From Amaurobius ferox (taxonomy: Eukaryota; Arthropoda; Arachnida; Araneae; Amaurobiidae), in the NCBI GenBank assembly GCA_951213105.1, contig OX578136.1, positions 71,216,230-71,280,229 on the forward strand: a stretch of 64,000 nt of DNA, given 5' to 3'. The notes below the pieces were generated by a model. That model did not search any database. It was given only the letters and a program-made list of their open reading frames with translations, and was not told the origin of the DNA. Below, one piece after another: positions 49,125-61,104 of the stretch. The translations under genes were made by a program, and so were the position numbers. Numbering within the stretch: the first letter of the stretch is position 1; each line of letters starts with the position of its first letter.

Positions 49125-50242
49125 TACTTTCCTTATATACATAATATAAAGTATAAGGAAAGTACTGTGACAGGGACGAAAATTCGAATAGCTTTTGACA
49201 GGAGAGCACGTTTTAAGCATCCCTGAACACGAATCGAACATTTTTAAGGTGATGTTTCTGTGTGCGTGTGTGTCAGTGAGTCTGTGGAGACAATATCTAA
49301 CGAATGAATGGAGCGATTTGAAAGAAATTTGGTACAAAAATAACAATTCGGAACACAGGAAGCCCATTGTTTTTAAAAACAATCGAATGTTCAGAAAGCT
49401 CCTAAATTTTTGAGTGAAATTTTGAAAAAATCATCAAAAAATCGCAAATAGATATTTCTAATGTAATTTTTCCATAGAAAACGGTTGACATATACTTTAG
49501 AACGCTAGCATAAACCATTCTCGAGATATTGCACATGTTTCAAATAAATTTATCAAAAAATCATATAAATTAAAAAAAATATTAACTATTGTGAAATATG
49601 TTAACTTTTCATATGTAATATCATGCTATAAATTTGGTAACATCATTCTAGTAGATCATTCTAGCTGGTTCTATTCATGAGAAAATATATTTTGGAAAAT
49701 ACTTTTATATTTGAACGCCAATAGTCATTTATCTGCTATAAAAATAACTTATTTCTCCATTCATATCGCTTGGCGAGATTTGGAAACAAATTTGGTGGAA
49801 TGTCGCCAACTTGGCGACTTTTTTAAATATTGCCAAATTAACGAGTATGTCACCAAATTGATAAAAATGACGTTAAATCAATGAAAATGACTAATTGACG
49901 AAAATGCAATATCTTCGAAAGATTATAAGTAGACTACTAAAAGAATAACCTATTTTTCCGTCCGTAACGTTGGGCAAAAATTTGGTGACGAATTTGTCGG
50001 AGTATCTCCAACCTGCTGACGTCTTAAAAGTTGCCAAATTGACGAAAATGTCACCCAATTGATAGAAATTCACCAAATTAATGAAACTGACGCTAAATCA
50101 ATGAAATGACGACTAATTGATAAAAGTTTAATAATAAGAGTAGACTATAAGAATAACCTATTTCTCTCTCCGTCCGAAACGTTTGGCGAGAAATTTAGCG
50201 GGACGTCGCCAAATTAGCCACTATTTAAATGTTGCCAAAACG

Positions 50243-52894
50243 CAGTGGCGGCTCGTGAGCGACATGTAGAGGGGGGGCGCGTTCATCTATGTATTTATGC
50301 CTATATATATGTTAGTAATATATATATATACATATATATATGTTTATATAAAGCATATGTATATACATATACGTATTTTGGGCATAGCAACGGGAGTATT
50401 AAAAATATAAACGACGGATGTATTAAGTAAAATAACGTACCTCCCACCTGCTCACTCGTTCATAAAAATCCTGGACACATGGAACGTATATTTCCTAGTG
50501 AAAAACATTACATATAGTCCTAATTTACATTAAAGTAAAAAATTGTAGAGGCTAGTTAAACTAAAAGTTATGCCCAGGGAGTTGACTAAAAAATATGCAT
50601 ATTCTGGCGATACGTACCGATGGTTCAGACACTATAGCCACCCGTAAAATCAAAATCGGTGGATTAGGAGGTGAGATAGAAAATTGGGGGGGGGGGGGGG
50701 GATAACCAAAGTAAGAGTTACGCTCGTGAATTTGCCATCTTAAAGTTGCATATCCAGGTGACATGTACAAATGGTAGAGAGACTCACTATAGCGACAAGC
50801 CGAACCAAAATCGCTCAATTAGGAGCAGATATGTAAAATTCTGGGGACTAGTTAAACTAAAAGTTATTCCCAGGGGTTGACACAAAAATATGTGTATCCA
50901 AGTGAAATGTACAAATGTTGCTCAGACTATATAGTCACCAGCAGAATCAAAATCGCTCAATTAGGAATTGAAATGTAAAATTATGGGGACTAGTTAAACT
51001 AAAATTTAAGCCCAGGGGTTGACGCAATAAACGTATGTATATTATATCCATCAAATATGCATATCAAGTTAATACGTACATGTGGGTCAGAGACTATAGC
51101 CACTATCTGAATCAAAATCGCTTTATTAGGAGTCGAGATGGATCAGTGTGTGTGTGTGTGTGGGGGGGGGTGCTATTTGAAGTAAAAGTTACGCTCAGAG
51201 ATTTATCACTATAAAGATGCAGATCCAGGTGACATGTGCTAATGGTGCTGAGACTATAGCTACTAGCAGAACCAAAATCGCTCAATTAGCAGCAGCGATG
51301 TAAAATTGTGGTGGATAAAAGTTACGCCCAGGGGTTGACATAAGAAACGTATGTATATTATATCCATCAAATATGTATATCAAGGTGATACAGATGGTGC
51401 AGAGACTATAGCCATCAGTAAAATCAAAATCGCTCAATTAGGAGGTGAGATGGGAAATTGGAGGGGGGGGGGGGCGTAACTGAAGTGAAAGTTAATCTCA
51501 GGGATTTCTCACAACGATGCATATCCAGGTGACATGTACAAATGGTGCAGAGGCTATAGCCACTAGCAGAACCAAAATCTCTCAGTTAGGAAACGAGATG
51601 TAAAATTGAGGGGGCTAAGCTAAAAGTTACGTCCAGGGGGTTGGCACAAAATATATATTCAGGTGACACGTACAGATGGTGCAGAGACTATAACCATGCT
51701 TCGAATCAAACTCGCTGAATTAGAAGCCGAGATAAGAAATTTGTGGGCTACCTCAATTTAAATATAAGCCTAGAGCCAATATTATAAGTCTAGAGCCAAT
51801 TTGGGGGCTACCAATATAGTCGCCAGCGGTCGGGCCAAAATTTCCAGAAAAACGACGTCAGGTAAAAGGATCATGTTGAAAATTTAATTTTTAAGTTTTT
51901 TAACAAATACTTAGAATTTCTTAATTTTTAGGCATTTTTTAATGTTAAAGAGCTGAAAAAGTAAGACAGCTGGGTAAGTCAACTCAAACTAAATATCTGA
52001 AACAACACATTTATGAAAGTGTCACTAAAAATAGCCTATATGCCACAGTGTGCCAAAAATTGGAAACTCTTGACGTTTAAAGAATTATTTTGAAGTCAAA
52101 CATATTGAAATTCGTCACCAGCAGATCAACCAGAGCATAGAAATAAATCCCTTCCGGAAGAACAGAACAACAGACAAACTACATAAGAAATGACGAAATG
52201 CGAAACAACTTCAAAAATTAAGACAGCTGGGTGGGTCAAGCGATCCCTCAAACTGAGTGTCCTAAACAAGGCACTTTATTCACGATAGCCAGACCCCCCC
52301 CTTCCCATCACCACACACGTACACTTAATTCGCTCATTTGTTCAAATGTTTATTTAAACTTCCAAATTTATATCAAGGACGAGAATAAGAACAAACACAT
52401 TCTTAAATGTAGAAAATTGAAGCCAAATTAGCGAAACTGAGCCAATTTGAGAAGTCCCTCTTCGTGTTTTTCAACTCTTCTGTTTCTTTTTGGCTGGGGG
52501 CGCGCTCAGTCCCGCGACACAATCTACAAGTAAATCTGCAATGTCTGGGTTTTCTTCACGCCAAATTTCTAATATTGCTCCTATACCATTCTTTCACTCA
52601 GGAGATGCCGATCGCAGGGACGCGGCTTTAAAAATATCCCTGTATTTTGCCCTACGTGTTGAAAATTCTGTGCAATACAGCTTTCGTGAGTCGACTTTCT
52701 CCGAAGAAAGGTGTAGTGCTGCCATCTAGTGACTTTTTTCATAACTTATTTTTAATAATTCTCGATTTAATTGAACCAAAAATTCAGATTTTTTCAATAG
52801 AAATTGTAATAAATCTGTACAACTAAAAAAATAATTTGGGGTGTTTACTCAATGGTATCACGCGTACTCGCAGCCCCCCCAATGGCCGCCACTG
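50243..52894. mobile_element. hAT-type DNA transposon, non-autonomous, 2,652 bp
   Basis: Ends CAGTGGCGGC...GCCGCCACTG are inverted repeats of about 10 bp with a further G-rich/C-rich stretch inside each end. They are flanked by CCAAAACG (50235-50242) and CCAAAATG (52895-52902), an 8-bp target duplication with one mismatch. CAGTGGCG-type ends and 8-bp duplications are typical of hAT. No transposase is visible. The interior holds a short TATA-rich stretch (50302-50370), a tandem array at 50545-51790, and a 79-codon frame at 52490-52729 without known motifs. Confidence 0.75.
50545..51790. repeat. Eight to nine G-rich tandem units of about 130-185 bp inside the hAT element
   Basis: Units carry AAAGTTA(C/T)GCCCAGGGGTTGAC-type starts near 50565, 50717, 50862, 51003, 51188, 51321, 51490 and 51625. 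Each also has GACTATAGCCAC, AACCAAAATCGCTCAATTAGGA and a G run. Two forms alternate (CCCAGGGGTTGACA and CTCAGGGATTT), suggesting a two-unit higher-order period. Runs of 10-14 G occur at about 50688-50701 and 51463-51474. Confidence 0.75.
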
Positions 52895-53447
52895 CCAAAA
52901 TGACAAAAATATCGACAAATTAATCAAAATGACACCAAACAGGAAGTAATATTTCGCAAATTATGGTTTCCGTTGTATGACTGGCATACTTTCTAGTATA
53001 TAAGAAATGCTCTTCTCTGCATTTTTCTATAACACTTGGTGGTGCATTTTGGCGAACTTGGCTAATAATATAGGAAAATATTGCCAACTTGGCTATATTT
53101 TGCGCTACAATTATGAAAATATAGTCAAAATTGCAAAAATGAAGCTAAATTAATGAAAATGACGCCTAATTGATGAATTAATTATTAAAAAAATTTTGTA
53201 TATGGACTATATCGCTAATAGAGGATGCCGTCAATATTGATAATGATTTATTTAGAGTTGCGCGAAACATAAGTCAACTTTTTGCTTACGGCTGGGTTAG
53301 TATAGTTCAAACGAACGTTTTACCTATTAGCAATTTAAAACAAATACGTTTTGGTGAAAGATACATACTCGGAGAAGACTTGTCGTATGTTTAAATTTAC
53401 TTGTTGTTTCCTTTAGTATATTTTCAAAACATGGAAGAGTTGAGCAT

Positions 53448-53548
53448 AGAATGTGACTTTCAACATAAAGTGACTTTCAACGTAAAGTGACTTTCAACGT
53501 AAAGTGACTTTCAACGTAAAATTACCTTCAACGCAAAGTGAATCAGAA
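53448..53548 (+). repeat. 18-bp minisatellite
   Basis: Four to five copies of TAAAGTGACTTTCAACG and variants, ending at the left end of the MITE. Confidence 0.8.
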
Positions 53549-54182
53549 GTACATTTTCGCTTTGAATTTCCTTCATCAGTGCGTATAACCATTGACCTGA
53601 ACTCCCAAACGAAAGTAATACTATTCAGACCAAACAGAAAATGACTAAATGACAGAACTCAATATTGTAGCGCAACCTAGTATGACGAAAAGGAATCACA
53701 ACAAAAATACAGAAAATGAAGAGAAAATGAACTTGAAAAGCAAAAATATATAAATGAATGAAAAAAAAATAAAATCCAGAGTAACCTAACTAGCGGAACA
53801 AAAAATTTAAAGAGACATACAAAAATTAAATCTACTTTGACTTGGATTTTCAAAAATTAGAACTACTTTGACAATAAAAAGGTCACGACATGCATGATCA
53901 TGTCTGATTTTTATTTCTCTTTTTACTAATTTCCTGCTCCGCAAGTACAGTTCTTCTACATTATGCTTTATTTATTTTCTTATTTAGTTCTTAATTCTAT
54001 GTTTCCTTCATTTTCTGGCTTCTCTTTTCTGTTTCTTTTCGTTAAACCAGGTGGATCTACAATATTGCTTTCTGGCATTTAGCCATTTTCAATTTCGCCA
54101 GCACAGTATTGCGCTCTTTTGGCCATTAAGATTTATGCTTGTTCGCACTGATGAATAAAATCCAAAAAATTCCTAAATGTAC
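53549..54182. mobile_element. MITE family with GTACATTT ends, copy A
   Basis: The left end GTACATTTTCGC...CTTCATCAGTGCG and the right end CGCACTGATGAA...TAAATGTAC are inverted repeats of about 50 bp with mismatches. Length 634 bp, no coding capacity. The internal text GATCATGTCTGATTTTTAT and AAACCAGGTGG recurs in the copies at 55.6 and 62 kb. Confidence 0.6.
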
Positions 54183-54389
54183 ATCTGTTTTAACTTTATT
54201 TGAGCTATATTTTGCACGATGTTTTGCATTTATTACATGTAAGTGCCTAGATATATTTAAATTAGAGCAAATACGTTTAGATTAAATTTACGCCAACGAG
54301 TGTGCCGACCATTTCTTACATATAATTCTTTCTAAAGATATATTCAAATAAATACATGCAACTAGAGTGTATTTTAAATGAGTTGGAGT

Positions 54390-54690
54390 TAAACAACTTA
54401 TATTCTGAATGGATCAAATGCTTTGAAATTTTTATTTGAATGGCTGGTCTCACCACAGAGTCTTCACCACACGTTCTCATCACATGTTCTCAAAACACAT
54501 TCTGAATTTCTAAAGAAATAATTCGTCACGCAACTATCTTGTATTAAAGCACCCATGCAATTCCGTGAGGCACTTAATACCATTTATCATGCAGATTCAT
54601 ATTACATTTATATCGAGCAATTTTTCAGTTCGAGATAAAAATATTTTTTTAATATAAAAAGTTTTCAAATGTATCCTTATTCATGAGCAA
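54390..54690 (+). repeat. Dispersed repeat family F3, copy 2
   Basis: ACAACTTATATTCTGAATGG, GCTTTGAAATTTTTATTTGAA, GCAATTCCGTGAGGCACTTAA, then CATATTACATTTATATCGAGC and TTTTTCAGTTCGAGATAAAAA follow the F3 order. Confidence 0.6.
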
Positions 54691-55167
54691 TTTGTCCCCA
54701 AGTAGTAAAATAAAATTTAAAAATTTCTTGATCAAACGTTCATGTTACAAAGTCTCCTATAGCTTGTATACTAGCATGCACATTCTGTGTTGCCCGGTAT
54801 TTAAGATATAAACTTCTGATTAAAATTGAACAAAAAATAAAAAGTCCTCGTTGCGCGACTAAAATACTTGCTAAATAAATGTCTTAACATGAACTCGCCC
54901 GCTGGGCGCGTGTCATACTCATATTTTTTTTCTAAACGAAAATCAACGTCACATCAATATTTATACGTTCTGAAAGTATACGTATAAATAAGGACTTAAT
55001 GTTAATAATTATAATTGTTGAATATAGAGCCTATTTCGTTAAAGAGAAGTTAGATTCTTGTCCCAGTATCTCCAGAGATTAGAACATCATTCGGCCAGTC
55101 TGTAGACCCACTGTACGGTGAGACATTTACAATAACACCTAAACATATATATCCAAGTTCTGATGAT

Positions 55168-55470
55168 CGGGGTGGGACAGCCCAGAGGTTAGCACACGGG
55201 CTTGCACTCAGACAACCTGAGTTCGAATTCCAACTCTGCCCAAATTGTCCGCGTGTTCACACGGAATACGGGCATGTTAAATATGTGGATCTGCAAGTCC
55301 TTCAGTAAGGTTGTTGGTAGGGGAAGGAGAGTACGGTCCATGTGTATGCTGCCCCGACTCTGATCCGGTCTAAATTGGGTGGCACGTTCCAACCATTTAA
55401 ACAAATACCATACACCTTCGGGTAGGTCAGACGGTTTGGATCGAAGAAAAAAAGGAAGCTATGATGATGG
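55168..55470 (+). repeat. tRNA-derived SINE, family S, copy 1
   Basis: A tRNA-like head GTGGGACAGCCCAGAGGTTAGC (A box around AGAGGTTAGCAC) and GAGTTCGAATTCC (B box) is followed by a body with GAATACGGGCATG, GTACGGTCCATGTG, CTGATCCGGTCTAAATTGGG and ACCTTCGGGTAGGTCAGACGG. The tail is AAGAAAAAAAGGAAGC. Confidence 0.75.
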
Positions 55471-56139
55471 TATCAGAAAAAGACGCAGTTACAAATTTTC
55501 AGATTAGTAGACCCTGTAATTTATAGTTCCAGTTTCTGCATCACGACCACAGGGTGCTAGTCTGGTGCTAGGTCTTCTAGTATATAATATGAAAAAAATT
55601 AAATAGACATAAAAAATTAAATATACTTTGACTTGGATTTTCAAAAAAGTAGAACTACTTTGACAATAAAAAGATCACGGCATGCATGATCATGTTTGAT
55701 TTTTATTTCTCTGTTTCACCAATTTCCTGCTCTGCAAGTAGAGTTCTTTATTTTTGTCCCTTTCCGTTAAACCAGGTGGCTCTTCAATATTGCGTTCTGG
55801 CATTTAGCCATTTCCCATTTCGCCGGCATAGTAATGCGCTCATTTGGGCATTAAGGTCCATGCTTGTCCGCACTGATGAATGAAATCCAATGATTTCCTA
55901 AATGTACATCTGTTTTAATTTTTTTTTAGCTATATTTTACACTATGATCTCAATTATTACATGTAAGTACCTAGATTTATTTAACTTAGGACAAATACGT
56001 TTAGATTAAACTTACGCCAACGAGTTTATTATATATAATTCTTTCAACGTTGCCAACCATTTATTACATATAATTCTTTTTCAAGATATATTCAAATCAG
56101 TACATACAAATAGAGTGTATTTTAAATGAGTTGAAGTTA

Positions 56140-56430
56140 CACAATTTATATCCTGAATGGATCAAATGCATTGAAATTTTTATTTGAATGGCTGGTCTCA
56201 CCACAGAGTCTTCACCACACGTTCTCATCACATGTTCTCAAAACACATTCTGAATTTCTAAAAGAAATAATTTCTCACGCAACTCTCTTGTATTAAAGTA
56301 CCCATGCAATTCCGTGAGGCACTTAATACCATTTATCATGCAGATTCATATTACATTTATATCGGGCGATTTTTCAGTTCGAGATAAAAATGTTTCTTTA
56401 ATATAAAAGTTTTCAAATGTATCCTTATTC
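56140..56430 (+). repeat. Dispersed repeat family F3, copy 3
   Basis: Part of tandem unit 2. Landmarks as in copy 2, with CACAATTTATATCCTGAATGG at the start and TATCGGGCGATTTTTCAG near the end. Confidence 0.6.
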
Positions 56431-56916
56431 ATAAGCAATTTGTCCACAAGTAGTAAAATAAAATGTAAAAATTTCTTGATCAAGCGTGCATGTCACAAAC
56501 TCTCCTATAACTTGTATACTAGCATGCACATTCTGTGTTGCCAGCTATTTAAGATACAAATTTCTGATTAAAATTGAACAAGAAATAAAAAAATCCTCGC
56601 TGCGCCACCAAAATACTTGCTTAATAAGTGTTTTAACATGAACTCGCCCGCTGGGCGCGTGTCATACTTATATTGTTTTTCTGAACGAAAATTACATTCA
56701 CATCAGTATTTATACGTTTTGAAATTGTTCTTATAAATAAGGACTTCATGTCAATAATTATAATTGCAGAGTATAGAGTGTACGTTAAAGAGAAGTAAGA
56801 TTCTTCTCCCAGTATCTCCAGAGATTAGAGCATCATTCAGAGAGTTTGTAGACCCACTGTACAGTGATACATTTACAATAACACCCGAACATATATATCC
56901 AAGTTTTTATAATCGG

Positions 56917-57210
56917 AGTGGGACAGCCCAGTGGTTAGAGCACGGAATTGCGCTCAGACGACTCGAGTTCGAATTCCGTATCTGTCCACATTATCCGTGT
57001 GCTCACATGGAATACGGGCATGTTAAATATGTGTACCTGCAAGTCCTTCAGTGAGGTTGTTGGTAGGGGAAGGAGAGTACGGTCCCTGTGTATGCTGCCC
57101 TGACTCTGATCCGGTCTAAATTGGATGGCACGTTCTGACCATTCAAACAAATACCATACACTTTCGGATAGGTCAAACGGTCTGGATCGAAGGAAAACAG
57201 GAAGCTATGA
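56917..57210 (+). repeat. tRNA-derived SINE, family S, copy 2
   Basis: Duplicate of the 55.2-kb SINE. Its head GTGGGACAGCCCAGTGGTTAG and box GAGTTCGAATTCC are closer to a real tRNA than in copy 1. Confidence 0.75.
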
Positions 57211-57424
57211 TGATGGTATCAGAAAAAGACGTAGTTACAAATTTTTAGATTAGTAGACCCTGTAATTTATAGTTCTAATTTCAGCATCACGACCAAAGGG
57301 TGCTAGTCTGGTGCTAGGTCTTCTAGTATATAATATGAAAGTAGTCCTTCAGTTATGTATTTGCACGTTGATCTAGCTACAGAGGAGGATATGATAGGGT
57401 ACACTTTAAGAATAAGTTGGGATC

Positions 57425-57515
57425 TTCCCCTAGTAGCTCATCGGTTAACACATTGACTTGACAGAAGATCCTTGGGTCGATCTCTGACTTAACAATGAGA
57501 CCTAAGCCTTAATAA
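57425..57515 (+). repeat. tRNA-like SINE head of a third type
   Basis: CTAGTAGCTCATCGGTTAACAC (A-box part) and TTGGGTCGATCTCTGAC (B-box part) lie about 33 bp apart. The downstream DNA does not match families S or T. Confidence 0.45.
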
Positions 57516-57616
57516 CAAAAAGGCAATAAGCCATTTACCAGGTGGACTTCATTTACGCCACAAGATTCAAATAGTTCACTTTTAACCATCCAAAGAATTT
57601 TATTAATTTTTCTACG

Positions 57617-58066
57617 TGACATGAAACAAATAAGTAAACAAGCATTTTGAATGCTTATGTTCTGCTATTTTCAAAAACTATTCAACAATTTTTATTTTAC
57701 CTAAACAAAAATCGGTGAAATGGAAGAGGTTTAACCCTCAACCGTGATCTATCATTGTTATTAATTTTTCTTTCAAAAATACCACGATCATAGGCGGACC
57801 GCTCAGGACCGCTTTGAAATGGGGCAATTTTAAGTTTTCAACGTAAATTAAAACAAATAAGTAAACAAACATTTTGAATGCTTGTGTTCTGCTACTTTTA
57901 ACAAAATATTAAACTATTTTTATTTAACCTAAACCCAAATCGGTGAAATGGAACAGCTTCAACCCTCAACTGTGATGTATCAATGTTATCAATTTTTCTT
58001 TCAAAAATATCACAATCAAAGGCGGACATAAAACCACAGGACCGCTTTGAAATGGGGCAATTTATA
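57617..58066 (+). repeat. Two tandem units of about 227 bp
   Basis: AAACAAATAAGTAAACAA(G/A)CA, AAATCGGTGAAATGGAA, AATTTTTCTTTCAAAAATA and GACCGCTTTGAAATGGGGCAA occur in order in both units (57625 and 57852 onward). No coding. Confidence 0.8.
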
Positions 58067-58290
58067 TTCTGGATTGCTCCAAGCCTCTCAAACATTTAAA
58101 TGGAGTTTCTCTTCTCGTCACAAGGCTCTCCATTCATATTTCTGAGAAAGCATAAATGTTCACGCACCTCTTCCTCTATTGCTCAGCCCCCATGCAAATC
58201 CATGATGCATACATACTTAGAAGCATTCTTCATATAGATACATATTACATTTTCATCGAACCATTTTTCAGCGCCTGACAGGGTACTTTT
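58045..58290 (+). repeat. Dispersed repeat family F3, copy 4
   Basis: Best-preserved copy: GGGGCAATTTATATTCTGGAT, AAATGGAGTTTCTCTTCTCG, AATCCATGATGCATACAT, ATTACATTTTCATCGAACC and TTTTTCAGCGCCTGACAGG. Confidence 0.65.
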
Positions 58291-58724
58291 GTTGTTTTTG
58301 TTTTTATGCAGAACTTTTCAAATCAATATTTGCTCAGGACTTACTTACCCGTTGATAGGAGAGCAAAATGTGAATGGATGTATTGTGCATGTAGTATGTA
58401 CATCATCCATGTTATCATAAATATAATGCATGAATGAGGAACAGAAAGAGAACTGGGTGTACAAATGAAAAGTTAGTTCAAATAAAGGAATGGGTGGTTT
58501 TTCATAACAAAAAATATAATTTTGAAAAATTGAATTCCGTAAAAATATGATTGTAAATTGCTATTTGGCTTTTCAGTGTTCTAAATATTTGACTTTTCGA
58601 TATTTAAAAACTATTCAGCAAGATAATTTGATATCACTGCAATCATTTTCCCCTACAAATTCCATTTTGATTTATGAATCCTAAAGATCTGCTTTAATAT
58701 CCCAGACAGTGCTATACAATTTTT
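58291..58724. other. Stretch without recognisable gene
   Basis: AT-rich, short frames only. Confidence 0.5.
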
Positions 58725-59440
58725 ACTTTCCTTATATTCAATAATGTATAAGGAAAGCATTGTGACGGGGTCGAAAATTCGAATTCGAGTTTTCGGCGGG
58801 AGAGCACATTTCAAGCATCCAGTGAAATTTTGAAAAAAAGGTCAAAAAGTCAAAACCTCTAATAAAGTTACGCATTTAGACATTTTGTATTTAATTTTTC
58901 ATTTAAAAACGATTGACATAAACTTTAGAACGCTAACATGAACCGTTCTCGAGATATTGCGCATTTTAAAAAAATTGTCAAAAAATCAGATAAAATAAAA
59001 AAATATATATATCCTATTGAGAAACATGTTCACTTTTCATATGTAATACCATGCGATAAATTTTTGACATCATTCTCGTGGATCTTGGTCGTTCCATTCA
59101 TGAAAAAAGATACTTTGTGTAATACTTTTGTATTTGAACGCCAATAGCAATTTATCTACTATAAGAATAACTTATTTTCCGTCCATAACACTTGGCGAGA
59201 TTTTGGCGACGAATTTGGTGGGATGTCGCCAACGTGGCGACTTTTTTTCATGTTGCTAAATTAACGAAACACTCGCCAAATGGATAAAAATGACGACTCA
59301 TTGATGAAAATTGAATATCTTGGAAAGAATATAAATATCTACTATAATAATAATATATTTCTTTTACTGTAAAAGTAGTAAATTCTTTGCATTATATAAG
59401 GGCATATGCTGCCCACATCAGATTTTTTCCATTTTTGCTT
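58725..59440 (-). repeat. Dispersed repeat family F1, copy with both ends
   Basis: Starts at the terminal foldback ACTTTCCTTATATTC...TATAAGGAAAGC, contains ACGGGGTCGAAAATTCGAATTCG and TTGGCGAGATTTTGGCGACG, and ends at GCATTATATAAGGGCATATGC and CCCACATCAGATTTTTTCC, the reverse of the F1 start seen at 2.35 and 7.29 kb. The CA-rich tract is deleted here. Confidence 0.65.
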
Positions 59441-60044
59441 CACTAACTTTATCATTTTATATTCATTTGGCACGTACCAACAAGAACTAAAGACTCAACA
59501 TTTGAATCATTATTTTTAGACACTTATTTTTAGAGTACATGTTGTTACACTACTTGCTGTAACACTTGTTGTTAGAGAAGTGATAAAAAAGCATTCCACT
59601 GACGTTGGGTAAATGCAACGGTCAGTCTAACTATCATTATGAGTAAAATGTTTTATAATTATTTTGATATGTGATGTGTGGTCTTTAAATAACAAATATT
59701 ATGAATATTAAGAAACCGCGTGATTTAAAGTTACGACGGTTAATGGGTAGGTATTACAACTATAATATATTTTATCATATAATTTTATAATTAGTAGATG
59801 GGCATTCAAATTTTAATCATACTGCCGTAGTTGGACAAAGTGATTAGTTTTCTAAAGTTTTACATACCTTAAAACACATATGAACGTTTTATACTTAAAC
59901 AATATAGTATAATATAGAATAGTATAAACAATATAGTATAATATAGTATAAACAATATAGTATAATATAGTATAAACAATATTGTATAATATAGTATAAT
60001 ATAAACAATATAGTATTCAAATGCACGCATTTCAAAACTACAAA
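59441..60044. other. Stretch with a 26-bp minisatellite
   Basis: At about 59894-60016 AACAATATAGTATAATATAG recurs four to five times with short variants. No gene. Confidence 0.6.
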
Positions 60045-60240
60045 TTCACTTTAATTGGAACACTTTATATTCTGCAGAGCTTAAGACTCTGAAACCTTTA
60101 ATTGGAATTTTTAGTCTCCATAATGCTCTTTATTGATGCTCTACTTTGGAAAAAGCAAAATGTTCATTCATGTATTTCTGTATTGTGGAACTTATATAAA
60201 TTCCACATGAATTTTGAGGCATTTATCATAATAATGAGAG
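60045..60240 (+). repeat. Dispersed repeat family F3, copy 5
   Basis: GAACACTTTATATTCTGCAG, CTGAAACCTTTAATTGGAAT and TTTAGTCTCCATAATGCTC are followed by CATTTATCATAATAATGAG; the 3' half is replaced by the (TA)n array. Confidence 0.55.
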
Positions 60241-60260
60241 CTACGTCTATATATATTAGC

Positions 60261-60263
<3 letters not shown>

Positions 60264-60298
<35 letters not shown>
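60264..60298. repeat. (TA)n array 5, left part
   Basis: About 17 TA units, separated from the array at 60997-61104 by a mariner-type insertion. Confidence 0.9.
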
Positions 60299-60301
<3 letters not shown>

Positions 60302-60312
60302 GGTGTATATAA

Positions 60313-60995
60313 ACTGTTTTGACAAAATAAAAGGGGGAATAGTATCCATCAAGACGTACAATGGAACCTAGGGTCGCATTCCACTCTAAGTGCAGAAAAG
60401 CGTAAAGTTAAAGTGGGACTTTCAATAGTGAAAATAAGGAGAATTAACGTAATCATAAGTTGCACAATCCTACTTATTTACATCAGAGAAAGACTTAAAG
60501 TAGGTGCTCAAAGTGACGGTCAAGGTTTCCGTTGCGCAATTCACAATGGCGAATAAACGACTGCCGCAACCTTTCGAAGACATATGGTGTCATATTTATT
60601 CTGTCCTCTGCAACAACGATTCTGGCGACGAAGTTTTATACGGAGTTCACAGGCGTCTCTTTCACCAATAACTGTATGTGCCCCTAGAAGAAGTCCAGTG
60701 TCTCGAAGTCCGGTGAGCGTGGAGGCCAAGCCACAGATCCACTACGTCCAGTACACCGTCCGGAATATGTGGCATTCAAGAAGTGTCGAATGACTAGGAA
60801 TGACGGTGATGTTCTGGAGATGTGATACTTCTCCGGCACAATAGCTCTGTCGTCCGAAATGGCGACTTATGCTTGTTGGACGTGTTTCGAAGTTACTATT
60901 TTCTGACACTCATAGCGGAATTCAACCCTAGGTTTCATAATAAATATTGTTCGCCTTGATGGGTAGTATCACCTCTCTTATTTTGTCAAAACAGT
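60313..60995 (-). mobile_element. Mariner/Tc1-superfamily relic inside a (TA)n array
   Basis: Inverted repeats of 41 bp at 60313-60353 and 60955-60995 match at about 35 positions (outer part ACTGTTTTGACAAAAT in both). On both sides lies TA-repeat DNA, as expected for TA-directed insertion. The minus strand translates across 60687-60770 as GRCTGRSGSVAWPPRSPDF and ETLDFF, like the GPIAWPPRSPDLTPLDFFLWG segment around the third catalytic Asp; the next codon is a stop. At about 680 bp it is a deletion derivative. Confidence 0.75.
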
Positions 60996-60996
60996 G

Positions 60997-61104
<108 letters not shown>

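Larger units (their letters stand above)
49125..53200 (-). repeat. Dispersed repeat family F1, copy split by a hAT-type insertion
   Basis: Starts with the terminal hairpin ACTTTCCTTATATAC...TATAAGGAAAGTA, then GGGACGAAAATTCGAATAG, a GTGTGCGTGTGTG tract and the GGCGAGATT/CGCCAACTTGGCGAC block. That block is repeated about three times (near 49770, 49980 and 50180, about 210-bp spacing). At 50243-52894 a transposon is inserted, after which AAAATGACAAAAATATCG continues the same block. The other F1 end was not found. Confidence 0.6.
53810..55594 (+). repeat. Tandem duplication, unit 1
   Basis: Repeats as 55595-57340 at an offset falling from about 1,791 to 1,746 bp because of indels. The unit comprises the right part of the MITE, an F3 copy, a spacer with CTCGCCCGCTGGGCGCGTGTC, and a tRNA-derived SINE. 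The units are roughly 90% alike. Confidence 0.8.
55595..57340 (+). repeat. Tandem duplication, unit 2
   Basis: Second copy of 53810-55594, ending with the same CTAGTCTGGTGCTAGGTCTT and TATATAATATGAAA text as unit 1. It lacks the left MITE end, so the duplication began inside the MITE. Confidence 0.8.
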
